DNA from: Holothuria scabra
Taxonomy: Eukaryota; Echinodermata; Holothuroidea; Aspidochirotida; Holothuriidae
Length of the DNA: 64,000 nucleotides
Reading direction: 5' to 3'
Assembly: GCA_037179385.1 (NCBI GenBank)
Contig: CM074195.1
Location: forward strand, 13,429,887 to 13,493,886
Positions within the stretch are counted from its first letter, which is position 1. Each line of letters starts with the position of its first letter. Made by a program: the position numbers and the translations under genes. The notes under the pieces were generated by a model. It had not been told where the DNA came from. It saw nothing but the letters and a program-made list of their open reading frames with translations, and made no database searches. Below are positions 35,489 to 46,777 of the stretch, in pieces.

Positions 35489-37066
35489 AACCAGAAAGCC
35501 AAAAGGCTTAGTGATTCCTTGCCGCTGAAATGTAAGGCCTTTTTTCACATTGACATTGCTATGCAATGTTTTTCAATTAACAGGGCTCCATAATGTGCCC
35601 ACAAAGTATACATGCAAGGCATCCAATCTTCCTACATTGAGATCCCCCTTGCCCATTGTGAACCCAAATGACATTTGACCTCCACCAAAAACTTCTGGGA
35701 CCATGTATTCACTATGTGCCATCTACAGGACAAGTTACAGGACCCTACAAGTGACCTTTCTTGAAAGACTGTGCAGGAAAGCTTGTCAGGCTTTGAACTT
35801 GCTGACTCCAAATGAACTTTGACCTTTCAGAAAATCAATAGGGATCATCTACTCAATATGACCAATCCACACACTAAATATGAGCACAGTCACATCTACC
35901 GTTCTTGAGATATCGTGTTTACGAAGTTTTGACCTTTTGACCTCTCATGACCCCAAATGACCTTTGACCTCCACCAAAAACAATAGGGATCATCTACTCA
36001 ATATGCCCAACACACTCACAAAATATGAGTATAGTCACATGTACCGTTCTCGAGATATTGTGTTTACGAAGTTTTGACCTTTTCACCTCTCATGACCCCA
36101 AATGACCTTTGATCTCCACCAAAAACAGTAGGGGTCATCTACTCAATATGGCCAATGCACACACTGAATATAAGATTAGTCACACTTACTCTTCTTGAGA
36201 TACCGTGTTTACAAGCAATTTTTAAGGAATTTACCTATTGACCTCTCGTGACCCCAAATGACCTTTGACCTCCACGAAAATCAATACGGATCATCTACTC
36301 AATATGACCAACCCACACACCAAATATGAGCATAGTCACATGTACCATTCTCGAGATATCGTGTTTACGAAGTTTTGACCTTTTGACCTCTCATGACCCC
36401 AAATGACCTTTGACCTCCACCAAAAACAATATGGATCATCTACTCGATATGACCAACCTACACACCAAATATGAGCATAGTCACATGTACCGTTCACGAG
36501 ATATCGTGTTTACGAAGTTTTGACCTTTTGACCTCTCGTGACCCCAAATGACCTTTGACCTACACCAAAAACAATAGGGATCAACTACTCAATATGGCCA
36601 ATGCGCACACCAAGTATGAGATTAGTCACACTCACTCTTCTTGAGATACCGTGTTTACAAGCAATTTCTAAGGAATTTACCTATTGACCTCTCGTGACCC
36701 CAAATGACCTTTGACCTCCAAGAAAATCGATAGGGATCATCTACTCAATATGACCAACCCACACACCAAATATGAGCATAGTCACCGTTCTTGAGATACC
36801 GTGTTTACAAGATTTTGACTTTTTGACCTTTCGTGACCCCAAGTGACCTTTGACGTCCACCAAAAACAATAGGGATCATCTACTCAATATGGGCAATCCA
36901 CATGCCAAGTATGAGATCCCTCGAAGTTACCCTTCTTGAGATATCGTGTTTACAAGCCAAAGCGTCACATATGCACGCACACACACACACACGCACACAC
37001 ACACACACATACACACGACATCACCATCGCACAGATTCCTTGCCTGCCTACGGCAAGGAATCAAAA
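35489..37066 (+). mobile_element. Helentron/HINE-like element with 145/156-bp core (H4)
   Basis: 5' end AACCAGAAAGCCAAAAGGCTT, then the subterminal 13-mer TGATTCCTTGCCG (35512-35524). The 3' end carries CGGCAAGGAATCA (37051-37063), the exact inverse, as one arm of a terminal hairpin with GATTCCTTGCC (37034-37044). The core has DR1-bearing units starting at 35955, 36100, 36256, 36401, 36546, 36702 and 36841, i.e. spacings of 145, 156, 145, 145, 156 and 139. A (CA)n tract lies at 36970-37015. The 13-bp subterminal repeat plus 3' hairpin is the hallmark of Helentrons. No Rep/helicase. It belongs to the same subfamily as H2. Confidence 0.8.
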
Positions 37067-37620
37067 ATTGTCTCCAACCTTTAGAGCTCTCTAAAACTGA
37101 AGGCTTTAAAATTTTTCTATTTCTCATACAAACTAGTCCCTCCACTCCCTTACTTCCTATGCTCTGATAAAATTCTCATATTTTCATAAAAAGAATGCCT
37201 CCCCCTTACTTGCTACAGTATGTCCTCATTAGATTTATTAGAGAGAGTTGTAATGACCTTAGGAACAGAACACTCTCCTACAGAAAACTCAATCCTTAAA
37301 CAGTACATTTCAAAAGTCAAAACCGTAAATCATAAAACAAACACGGATTGCTTGTCAATATGATATGCTACCTGCTTTCATGCTTTCAGATCTGCTAATA
37401 TCTTTCAAGTGAACAAAATGAGCTGAATGGAAATTTCATCAGAATGTTTAGATTTAATTTCTTCTTTTTCACAACCAACCATTTTGCATAATAAATATCC
37501 ATCAAACTCAGTATCAATAATTAACAAGTGACAATGGATTATCTCCCTAAAAATCTTAGGTATTAACACAAATTAAGTCCATGGTTCTACATGAGAATCT
37601 TCTATCCTTTCTTCCTTATC
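37067..37620. other. Intronic stretch without recognised features
   Basis: AT-rich sequence between H4 and the 33-bp minisatellite. I see nothing in it. Confidence 0.35.
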
Positions 37621-38146
37621 GGCTACTTCAGTCAATACCCATAATGCCTTAACAGCTACTTCAGTCAATACCCATAATGCCTTAACAGCTACTTCAGTCA
37701 ATACCCATAATGCCTTAACGGCCATTTCAGTTAATGCCTTAACAGCTACTTCAGTCAATACCCATAATGCCTTAACAGCTACTTCAGTCAATACCCATAA
37801 TACCTTAACGGCTCCTTCAGTCAATACCCATAATGCCTTAACAGCTACTTCAGTCAATACCCATAATGCCTTAACAGCTACTTCAGTCAATACCCATAAT
37901 GCCTTAACAGCTACTTCAGTCAATACCCATAATACCTTAACAGCTACTTCAGTCAATACCCATAATGCCTTAACAGCTACTTCAGTCAATACCCATAATG
38001 CCTTAATGGCTACTTCAGTCAATACCCATAATGCCTTAACGGCTACTTCAGTCAATACCCATAATGTCTTAAAGGCTACTTCAGTCTATATCCATAATGC
38101 CTGCTACTTCAGTCAATACCCATAATGCCTTAATGGCTACTTCAGT
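37621..38146. repeat. 33-bp minisatellite, about 16 copies
   Basis: Unit GGCTACTTCAGTCAATACCC ATAATGCCTTAAC, repeated with few changes (AACAGCTACTT, AACGGCCATTT, AATGGCTACTT variants) and one unit with an internal deletion near 37730. Because the period is a multiple of three, the minus strand stays open for 160 codons (11-residue unit TEVAVKALWVL). It lies inside the M13 intron with no evidence of splicing, so I regard the ORF as a by-product. Confidence 0.9.
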
Positions 38147-38690
38147 ATGCACATGGCTTTAAAAAGGGCTTTAAGGTCACATCCATTTATTAAATGTTAG
38201 AGGGCTACTCATTCTAAACATTTTGGTAAAATTTTCATTGAAATCACATACGTGGTTTTCAAGCTATGAACAGGTTAAGTTGTTACATTTTCAACAAAAA
38301 GTGAACTTAAGGCAAGCACATATGACATCATATCCTCACATTATTGGACAGTCTTTTGTTTTTCTTTTGCTTTTAGAGCCGATTTTCTAGTGAACAAACC
38401 CATATTATTATAACGTGATGGCATAAGTGGTATGAAAACTTCAGAGGCTTTGCATTTTAAACAGGGAGGTCCTATTCCTATTAACTTCAAGGTCAACAAA
38501 CAAGTCTAAAAAAAAACCAAGGAAAACAAAACATTCCCTGTCAATTTGAGGGAGTGATACAACTGCTGTTGCCCTGAAAGCTCATTTTGGAACACAAATC
38601 TAATGACTTCACTTCCTGACATCTTGAGAAATACATATCCAATTTGAATGGAAGTTTCACCAAAGCCCAATGGCAGCAGGTTCAATTTTT

Positions 38691-39104
38691 AAAGACCATG
38701 TTACATTACAGCGATATTGGATTGGATTATTATCTGATTTTTGTGGGGTTTTATTTAAAATCCACTCCATCCTTTGTCGGAAAAAACAAAAATTTGCCAC
38801 ATTTTGTAAAAACATTATTGGTATGAGAGGAGGACTACTGAAATAAAATGTAAACTATTTATTTTGTGACATCACATTGAAATAGCTTTTATCAGACTAC
38901 GCATATCCGATAAAAGCTGTCTGTGGATGTGACGTCACAGAATAACTGGTATAACTTCGCAGTCCTGTGATACAAATCATATATCTATACAGACTGGCAA
39001 ATTTTTGTGTCTTTTCGACCAAAGATGGAGGAGATATTACTTAAAACTCCCAAAAATCAGAGAGAAATTAGATCCAATATCGCTGTAGTGTAACATTGCC
39101 TTAA
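38691..39104. mobile_element. Foldback MITE next to the M13 membrane-anchor exon
   Basis: Long imperfect inverted repeats. Left ATGTTACATTACAGCGATAT.. (from 38698) pairs with right ATATCGCTGTAGTGTAACAT (to about 39098), and CTGATTTTTGTGGG pairs with CTCCCAAAAATCAG. An inner pair around 38890-38935 (TAGCTTTTATC / GATAAAAGCT, TGACATCACA / TGTGACGTCA) makes the element nearly one large hairpin. TTAA-like flanks (38689-38692, 39101-39104) are possible. It ends only about 85 bp from the splice donor at 39188. Confidence 0.75.
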
Positions 39105-39188
39105 GTCTTCAGAATGACCCAACCATGAGTCAAACTAGAAACCACCCTGTTGCAAGATGGAGGAATAGATTCAGAGAAATCTTCTTAC

Positions 39189-39456
39189 CTTTGTACCAAG
39201 CACAGGCAAGAAGAATTGAGAGGATGAGTACAGCTATTAAAAGGAGACCACAAATGACAATTAGTATCTTCTCCAACAGTTGCCGGTCCTTCCATAATTT
39301 GTGAACTTTTCTTGTGGGGGTGTGGAATTTTATGTGGTTGGCATTCTCTGTTTCTATGTCCAAGACTTTGTCACTAGCAGCTCTCTTGTCAACGTTGTTT
39401 CCTTCAGCATCAAGGTCATCCCTTCCACTTAGGGAGGATCGCTCATAGCGAACCAT
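39189..39456 (-). CDS. M13 metallopeptidase, cytoplasmic tail and membrane anchor exon
   Basis: 268-bp exon encoding 89 residues from ATG at 39456-39454, ending in phase 1 at donor GTAAGAAG. The acceptor (TTTTTGTCTTCTCAG) directly precedes the ATG, so a further 5' exon exists upstream; it may be 5' UTR or encode an alternative N-terminus. Residues 1-56 are hydrophilic and charged (MVRYERSSLSGRDDLDAEG..). Residues 61-86 form a single membrane segment (LLEKILIVICGLLLIAVLIL, then SILLACAW). A short cytoplasmic tail plus one signal anchor is the type II topology of neprilysin/ECE enzymes. The phase fits the exon at 10018-10224 exactly, giving ..ACAWYKD-DICMSDTC... No upstream exon could be identified in 39457-64000. 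Confidence 0.85.
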
Positions 39457-42421
39457 CTGAGAAGACAAAAATGGAAAAATGTCCACAAAAATAAGTGCAT
39501 GCTTCTAAGGCTCTTTTCAACTGCTTAAACCAACCACTTTTTGTAACAGGAAACACCTACAGTGTAAACGACCACTACATGTAGTGATAAAAAATGGGCA
39601 AGAGCAGTCACCCAAACTCCCAAAAACTCACCTCAAACTGCCAATCAACTGCTTTCTATAAAAGTTTTAGTCAAAATAATTACCCTTAAAAGTTTGCCTT
39701 TAATACCTTATAAATACCCCTAAACCTCAGGAGCTAGACCCCACCGTTTAGGGTGTCGTGCTTCCTGCTGGGTGGCCCTGCCCATGCCATGGGTGTGTCT
39801 GGCAGTGCCACCACTGAAAAATCCTTGTGTCCCTCCAGTGCCCCCCCCCCTCCTACAATGAAAAGTCTGAAGACACCACCATCTATCACCCAAACAGGAT
39901 TATCAATATGATCTTAACGGAATCACACTTTCTGCTGCGATGTTGGGAACAAAGTTCATAGAGAAGGGTTTTCACGTAAATGAAGCTTTCTGCACAATCA
40001 CTCTAAAAGTAAATTGTCCTATAACATTACCTGTTCAACTTATCCAATATCTCCATCATCAGTTTATTTTACTGTCTTGCTACAAACCCTTCAAAGATTA
40101 TCATCAAAATACTGACAACATCTCTAAAACCATCCTAACTATTGTTTGCTTTTCTGTAAAATCTTCACATCTGGGGGAAACTTATAATACTTCTGAGTGC
40201 ATTTATCTAAAAGCACATCTTCAGGTGAAGTATCGATTAGGGACTATAGCTGATTTTCTGAAGTGATGACATGTTATTGAAAAAAAAGCCACTTAATTTA
40301 CACTACACTGACTGAACTAAAATAGGTGCATTATTTTAGTTTTCTTTACCAATGATTTAGATGCTGATCAAGTTATCTTGCTATTCAAACAATTCAGGAG
40401 CATGCACCACAATGGTCAAGCTTAATAGCACCATAATTCTAATTTTCCGATAAATCTAGTCTGCCATTAATACGTAGGGCCATAAAGCATTGATTTATTT
40501 TCCATCATCATCTGTCCTGTACAGTATCATTATAGTTAGATCTACCCGATTTTAAATCTTGCTAATTATGTTTGGGCTTTTGGAGACAAACCAAAGAATT
40601 TGAAAAATTAAGTAAGGGATGTCCAGAGTATAGTATCTTCTGCATGTTGTCAAAAAAGAAACATCATTTAAATGAAATAAACCCACTTGATTCAAATACA
40701 TTAATTCCTAGCTTTCAATTAAAATCACAAATTTTATGACTTTAACAGATGTGATTTTAATTGAACATCTCCAAAACCATCTAAACTATTGTTTGCAAAG
40801 TTATGAATCTTTGAAATCTTCAAAGATGGGTAAAATTAAATTAAGGCAGTTCTGAATTCTCACTGTCCCCTCCCCATAAGCTACCGTGTCCCTTCCTTAG
40901 CCATGCTTCCTTGCTACATACAATAACATGATTAAACTTGTAGTTTATACTTTTGCACATGACATATCTTACTACAGTGTATGAATACATACAGCTACTA
41001 TAGCCAGGCTAAGGGAATAAGAGCTGTACTTGTCTATTTTGACATGACAACTAAAAGTCAGGCCTTGAATTTTAGATTTTCCAGGTGCGCTACAACCCAC
41101 AATGCTTAGGGAATTAATGTGTATGTTGTGTGTGTGCCATTTCATAATACTTTAATAGATCTTCATCTAAATGTGCAAAAAATCACATTTCTCACAGTAA
41201 TATAAGGAGATGGATAGTGTGTGATTGAACTCACATGACTCAAATTCAATGCATGAAATGTTTGACTTAGATCCCTCTCACAGGATTTGTCTATACGCTG
41301 TAGTAATAGGACATTTCAGGTGTCCAACTCTATATGTGAAGAATATTAATCATGTCAACAATGTTTTTACCATACATCCATAAAGTGTAGGATGATTCGA
41401 TAAACTGAAATGTCAAGCACACATGTATTCAATCTGTACAATATTATATCCCACACAGAGCCAAAATGTTTTTCAATTTGTAAGCACTTCCCTCAGAAAA
41501 ACCATGACTGAAAATTTGTAATTCAGTGCAGGTCACCAAAACAAAGGGAGACACCTTTGAAACATTCCCATGCATACCCCACAATTAATTCTCAAAAGCT
41601 GCAAATATTTGGGCACAATCAATAGAAACCACTGTACAGATTAAACCACTGCATTAAGGTATAAACACTTTACCACATAAATATTTAAACATTTAAACAG
41701 AAAGCAGAATTATTAAATAATCAAGCAAGAAAACAGCACCATTTAAATATTCTATATCATAGACTTTATATAAATCAAACTTCTAAATATATAATGCATC
41801 AAGCTACCAACTTCACTTCCACTATAGACAATGTTACCTGTAAATAAGTTGTCATTATGTTATATACTCACTGAAAACTGTGATTCCTTCGTCATGTCAA
41901 AATCCACTACAGAACGATTAATAGCTATATTCTATCCTTTTAGAAGTATATAAACTAGCCACTCGTGACCTAAAATCCTTATATCCCGCATAAATATGAA
42001 AGCACCGTGGTGCTAGCTACTCTCATCAAACCACTACCAGAGACAAGGAGTACGCATGTATCTTCTGAAGATTGTACCAGGTTTATAACATGATTAAGTC
42101 AGTGAACAACTGGCAGATTGTGAGAGAGATATCTATTACTGAGTGTGTACAGTTACGGCTTCCAGGTGAATTAGACATACTACGTGACTTGAAGGCTTGA
42201 CAGAATGTTGACAGCATTGGTGGTAACACATTACATGGAGGGACAATGGACATTTCTGTTCAGTTGGGAAAATGAAATGTGTAATAAGTGCTTCCTCATC
42301 TTAAAAATAACTATGGCTTTATGAATGAAACTATTGTATGTATCAACACATTGCTTTCTATCAGTGGAAGTGTTATCAAAGGATGTTTGAAAAGAAACTT
42401 TCTCACTTTACCCTGAGGTGC
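39457..42421. other. Upstream of M13 first placed exon; no gene seen
   Basis: Probably 5' intron or promoter-proximal DNA of the M13 gene. 39593-39620 (AAATGGGCAAGAGCAGTCACCC) is an end of the TTAAAGGGCAAGAGCAGT MITE family. A perfect 15-bp hairpin with a 22-nt loop lies at 40714-40728 / 40751-40765 (TTCAATTAAAATCAC). 40118-40175 and 40765-40825 share a short diverged direct repeat (AACATCTC.AAAACCAT). No supported exon. Confidence 0.4.
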
Positions 42422-42726
42422 TTAAAGGCATATTTTCATCATCCCAAACAGTTCCAATTCTCCCAAACTACTTACTTCTAGCCCCTCCCACATTTATCTA
42501 AAACTCATCTTTATCCAGACACAATCCTAGTTTACTGCTTCATGGCTTGTCCCAGTGGCCATACAAGTCCATAATGTGTAATCAAGACACTCTCAGTGCC
42601 CATGCTGTGTAATTTAGCTATGATGCATTGTTTGAATGTGATGCCAATCAAAGAGCTGTACCAATTGAGAGTTTTGATATATGCATACTGAAACTGTAGT
42701 TTAGGGTGACGAATGACTGCCTTTTA
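42422..42726. mobile_element. About 300-bp dispersed MITE-like repeat, copy b
   Basis: Begins TTAAAGGCATATTTTCATC and ends GACTGCCTTTTA; the ends are imperfect inverted repeats of about 25 bp. Long similarity to 10311-10609 in the same orientation, with fragments at 31722-31860 and 61230-61375. No coding. Confidence 0.65.
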
Positions 42727-42821
42727 GATGTACCTCGCTAAAATTTTTAAGGTTTAGTCTATTAAGCAAGTGATCAAGCCCAGCCCCTTCCTTTTTGCCC
42801 CCACCCAAAAACCCTCCCCTT

Positions 42822-42838
42822 CCCCCCCCCCCCCCCCC

Positions 42839-42866
<28 letters not shown>
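42822..42866. repeat. Homopolymer junction C17-A28
   Basis: 17 C residues immediately followed by 28 A residues, preceded by a C-rich stretch from about 42797. Such junctions are prone to slippage and sequencing error, so the exact lengths should not be trusted. Confidence 0.9.
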
Positions 42867-42870
<4 letters not shown>

Positions 42871-43820
42871 TCTACATTAGTTTCATGATGAACATGATTC
42901 TCTCCAGGAAAATCCTACCTAAGCTGGAGTGGGTGATTTAACATGCAAAATGAGATTACAATTAAGGGTTAGAGAGAAATTAAACAATCTCAGTGGACAG
43001 TGACAATAGATTCCTAGCTACAGTATGAGAATGCAAAGAGAATGACAGAAGATTGATTTGGGCCAAGTTGACTTCAGACAGACAGGGAGAAAATGGTGAG
43101 CAAGAGGGAGGACAGCAAGGGAGAGGACAAAAAAAAGAGGGTTAAAAATTTTCCCCTTCTAACTTAAGGTTTAACATAAGCTTCCATCAGGAAATTCATC
43201 ACATACACTAACAAAAGTTCCAAAAAGGAAGAACTATCATCATTGACATTGTTGTTTCTGTTTTTTTTCCAAAATACCTTTCTTGTGTCCAGACTTGCTA
43301 GGCTAGTTCAATGGACCACAGGCATCTTTCTAGCTAAAATACTCCTTCTCACTTTCTTGCTAGAAATCATGCTGATAAACTAATGTTTTCTGTTTGATAT
43401 CTCCTTTGCATGCATGTACAAATGATTGTCTATATCTCTTTGGTTTCCCAAAAGGGAAAACATAGGGAGTTGATCACCTCCACCAGGCAAATTCTTGAGA
43501 GGGACAGCAGATTGCTAAGATGACATTGACTACAACAAGCTTTCAATAAGAATGACTGGCCACGTTGACTTTTACGCTAACTGAAGCACCTGTTTTACAA
43601 TTGTAAAACAAAGCCAATGAGGTTATTTTACCACAGTTTATGGGTCATCAGATGTCAAAACATTCTGCAATATACTTTGCCTACATCAATTCACACCTAA
43701 AAATTTAATCTGTGTGCTACGTTAATCAGTGTCAGATGACCATACTTGTGTCTAGCATGGTCAACAGCTGTATAGTAGCTAGATTAGACTATGACAGGTT
43801 CAGCAGCTGTACAGTAGCTA

Positions 43821-44198
43821 CAATCTTGGACAAAACTGTTGAAACATCTCACGTCATCATGTTGTGTATGGTGCCGAAAGTTATTTTCACGACCTTTATC
43901 CCCCTTTGAAATGTTGTGTCCTACAGAAAATAGTGATTTACGAAACCCCTGTCCACCAGTACAAAGTTGGGTTCCGAAGAAAATGATGCGCCCCAAATTG
44001 GCTTTATTATCTCCAACATTGCATGGGGAAGCGGGGGCGTTCCATCTAGTTTTGTCCGAGACTGCATCTTTTCACGACCTCTATCCCCCTTTGAAATGTT
44101 GTGTCCTACAGAAAATAGTGATTCACGAAGCCCCTGTCCAACATCTCCAACATTGCACGGGGGAGCAGGGGTGTTCCATCTAGTTTTGTCCAAGATTG
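43821..44198. mobile_element. 378-bp MITE with TA flanks and internal duplication
   Basis: TIRs CAATCTTGGACAAAACT / AGTTTTGTCCAAGATTG, with TA on both sides, resemble the ends of the 163-bp family (CAATCCTCGACAAAA). Inside, a block of about 70 bp (TTTCACGACCTTTATCCCCC .. CACGAA.CCCCTGTCC) occurs twice, at about 43888 and 44071. It is inserted in a locus with its own short tandem repeat (CAGCTGTA.AGTAGCTA..GATTAGACTATG.CAGGT) at 43764-43820 and 44199-44250. Confidence 0.75.
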
Positions 44199-44250
44199 TA
44201 GATTAGACTATGGCAGGTGATAGCAGCTGTATAGTAGCTATAGATTAGAC

Positions 44251-45566
44251 CTGCTTGCTTCACACAGACAGATTTGCCTAGGCAAAACTACAAATATGTG
44301 GCTGTTGGACTTGAACTATGTTACAGTGTTAAACTTAGGCTTTTACCGTACACCTCAGCCTACTCAGATTTGCTAAAAATTTACTGTCTGCCTTTATTAG
44401 AGGATGGGACCATTTACTTACATAGAGGTATGTTCACCATTAAGTAATTGTCACTCGTTATTGCACTGTCTTTAAAGTTCTAATGCTGAAAAACACAGGT
44501 TCGGGATGTACCACAAAATAGCCAAATTTACTTCTATTCCTAGATGTCAATTTCAAGTTTTAACCTTTTTGTCAATAACTCAAAGTGCAGGATAAACCAT
44601 CTGTAATTTATTATAATTTATTGACTTCCTAACTAATTTGTCTCTAATTCCATTAATTAATTACAGTGGGCAAAATTGAATCTCGGGCGGGAGCAAACAT
44701 TAAACAGAGGTTTTAATACATGACATAACATAAAACTAGAGTCCGCAACTATGGAATCTTCCTCATTCTTCCTCTTCAAAATTAAATTATAATTTTATGA
44801 CCTTCATAAAGTGAAGTCTAGCATAAATACTTGAACTTCAACATTTAGTACAAGTTAAGAGGCTGCACGGATCTCACAACTCTAAATAATTCAAGGTAAG
44901 TCATTCTTTGCAGAGACTTAGCTGTAAACATGCACACCAATAATTCATTAATTCATTCTACTTAGCTCTCCGGATTCTTCAAACACTGACATTCAGAGCC
45001 TAGTGATATCAAACCAGGAATGCACACACTACTTTTAGGAAGCTATGGGCTACTGCAGTCTCCCTCAGCCATCAAAAGCATATAGCTTCTTTAAGACGTA
45101 AAGGAACCTGAGTGTACTATCTCTACTGGTATTTATTACTGGTTCAGTGCTGAGATAAGTTGACTTGCTGACTCCAGAGGTTTATTAAGGGAAAACTCAG
45201 AAAAAGATGCTTTCAATTTATTCTCCTACTTATCCCCCCCCTCCCAAAAAAAATAAAAAATATTGTCCCATGATTTTTTACTTTTTGTTGGCATTGAGCC
45301 ATTTGTAAATTGAGGTGATGCTGGGCCGTGCACTGATTTTAACTGAATATAATACTGCACAGTCTGAGTTACAGTTACAGCTTGTATAAAACTGAATGAT
45401 AGAATAATTGCATTAGGAACTCACCTGCCTAAAAGTCAGAACACTCTGACCATGTACTCACAAAAGGGAGGTTTGGTGTAATATGAAAACATTTCAAATG
45501 TTTCCAAAAATGGATTTAAATATTTCATCCGAGGAGTTCCTGATGTGCCAATTCAGGCACAACACT
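44251..45566. other. Stretch without recognised features
   Basis: AT-rich, with no exon, element or marked structure seen. Confidence 0.35.
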
Positions 45567-45716
45567 CAATGTAAAGAGGTCTTTGTCTTGCTACCTCAAT
45601 GTAAAGAGGTCTTTGTCTTGCTACCTCAATGTAAAGAGGTCTTTGTCTTGCTACCTCAATGTACAGTGGTCTTTGTCTTGCTACCTCAATGTACAGAGGT
45701 CTAAGTCTTGCTACCT
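45567..45716. repeat. 30-bp minisatellite, 5 copies
   Basis: Five exact-length units of CAATGTAAAGAGGTCTTTGT CTTGCTACCT. The first three are identical; the last two carry A-to-C and other point changes. The plus strand reads as a 10-residue repeat (CKEVFVLLPQ), which I do not consider coding. Confidence 0.9.
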
Positions 45717-45945
45717 AGAGTTTAACTTATGTTGATAGGATCCATCAAGGAGAAAAACACACAGTATGTACAGTACCTCTTTACCAAAATTTCCAAAATA
45801 GGAACATTAAACATCCAGTGTAATCTGTTGTATGACAAGTTGGTTACCATTAACAAAATGTTACTGGCTAATAATTGACACTAATATACATGGTCCCCAG
45901 TCTTTAAGGGTGCATTTACAGTAGATCAAGATCTGATTGCCTATC

Positions 45946-46777
45946 AGGGTTCGAAATTAGCATTGTTTTATTACTTGTCCTTTGGGATTTCATTCCTTGT
46001 AATCCACTTGCCCAGACACAAGTTTTGCTAGCCCGTAATATGTGAGTCACAGTTACTGATATCAGACTCGTAACTACCCTAATGCAACAACCATGTGGGT
46101 GCTTGTATAATGTTAGACCGTTGTGCACAACTGGCTGAAATGCACTGCCAGAATGAACCTTCTTTTCATAAAACTATTTTGAAACTTCAAAGTAAATGAA
46201 TAACGTTTGGAAGAAAAACAGTTCATTTACCTCATCAATTGATCAAATGATGAAAATAAAAGTATGCATTTCTTTCATAAGCTTTGTTTTTATTTCTTGG
46301 ATGGCGCAGTTTTTATTTTAGTTTACGTTCATGTACTCAATCAGTGCAGTTGATTGATACATAAACAACAGTAAACAAGAAAGCTGACGCCGACATTACA
46401 ATGTGCGACATATCGCTACTCAGAATCTCACGACAACTCGATAAGCAGCTGTGAACAAAGCATTCATCAACCAGCTTTTCGTGCACAATCTGCAATACAG
46501 TACACAGATGGGTACGTTTTTGTATTGTATGCACATACTGTTCTGGGGTTTACAACTATTTCGAAGCCATGATGTTAACTGCTTCGATCGGAAGTTTATT
46601 TCGGCAAAAGTACAATATATATGGATACTGCCAAGAAATTGGTAAAATGTATCAAAAAATTAATCCATTAACACTTGTTTTGGTCATTCTATTTTTTTAA
46701 AGAATAAGCAGGATTTGGACTTGCCAGACGGGCTTGGCTGACTAAAATTGTACTTGCCCGCCCCAATGTTAGCCCTG
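45946..46777. mobile_element. Possible degenerate hAT-like element
   Basis: The left end CAGGGTTCGAAATTAGCATTG and the right end CCAATGTTAGCCCTG are similar when inverted (CAGGG..TAGCATTG). Inner TTGCCC/CTTGCC words also pair (46006-46014 with 46719-46728 and 46748-46760). CAGGG-type ends suggest hAT, but I found no 8-bp target duplication. Short ORFs inside show no transposase motif. Confidence 0.4.

Noticed and set aside
37573..38055. 160-codon minus-strand ORF as a gene
   Set aside because: It is almost entirely the 33-bp minisatellite, has no splice or promoter evidence, and is open because the period is a multiple of three. Kept only as a finding.
43839..44206. Overlapping ORFs of 79-114 codons on both strands
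   Set aside because: They coincide with the 378-bp MITE and its internal duplication, and have no coding signature.
45946..46777. Confident hAT element
   Set aside because: Ends resemble each other but no 8-bp duplication was found. Retained only as a low-confidence feature.
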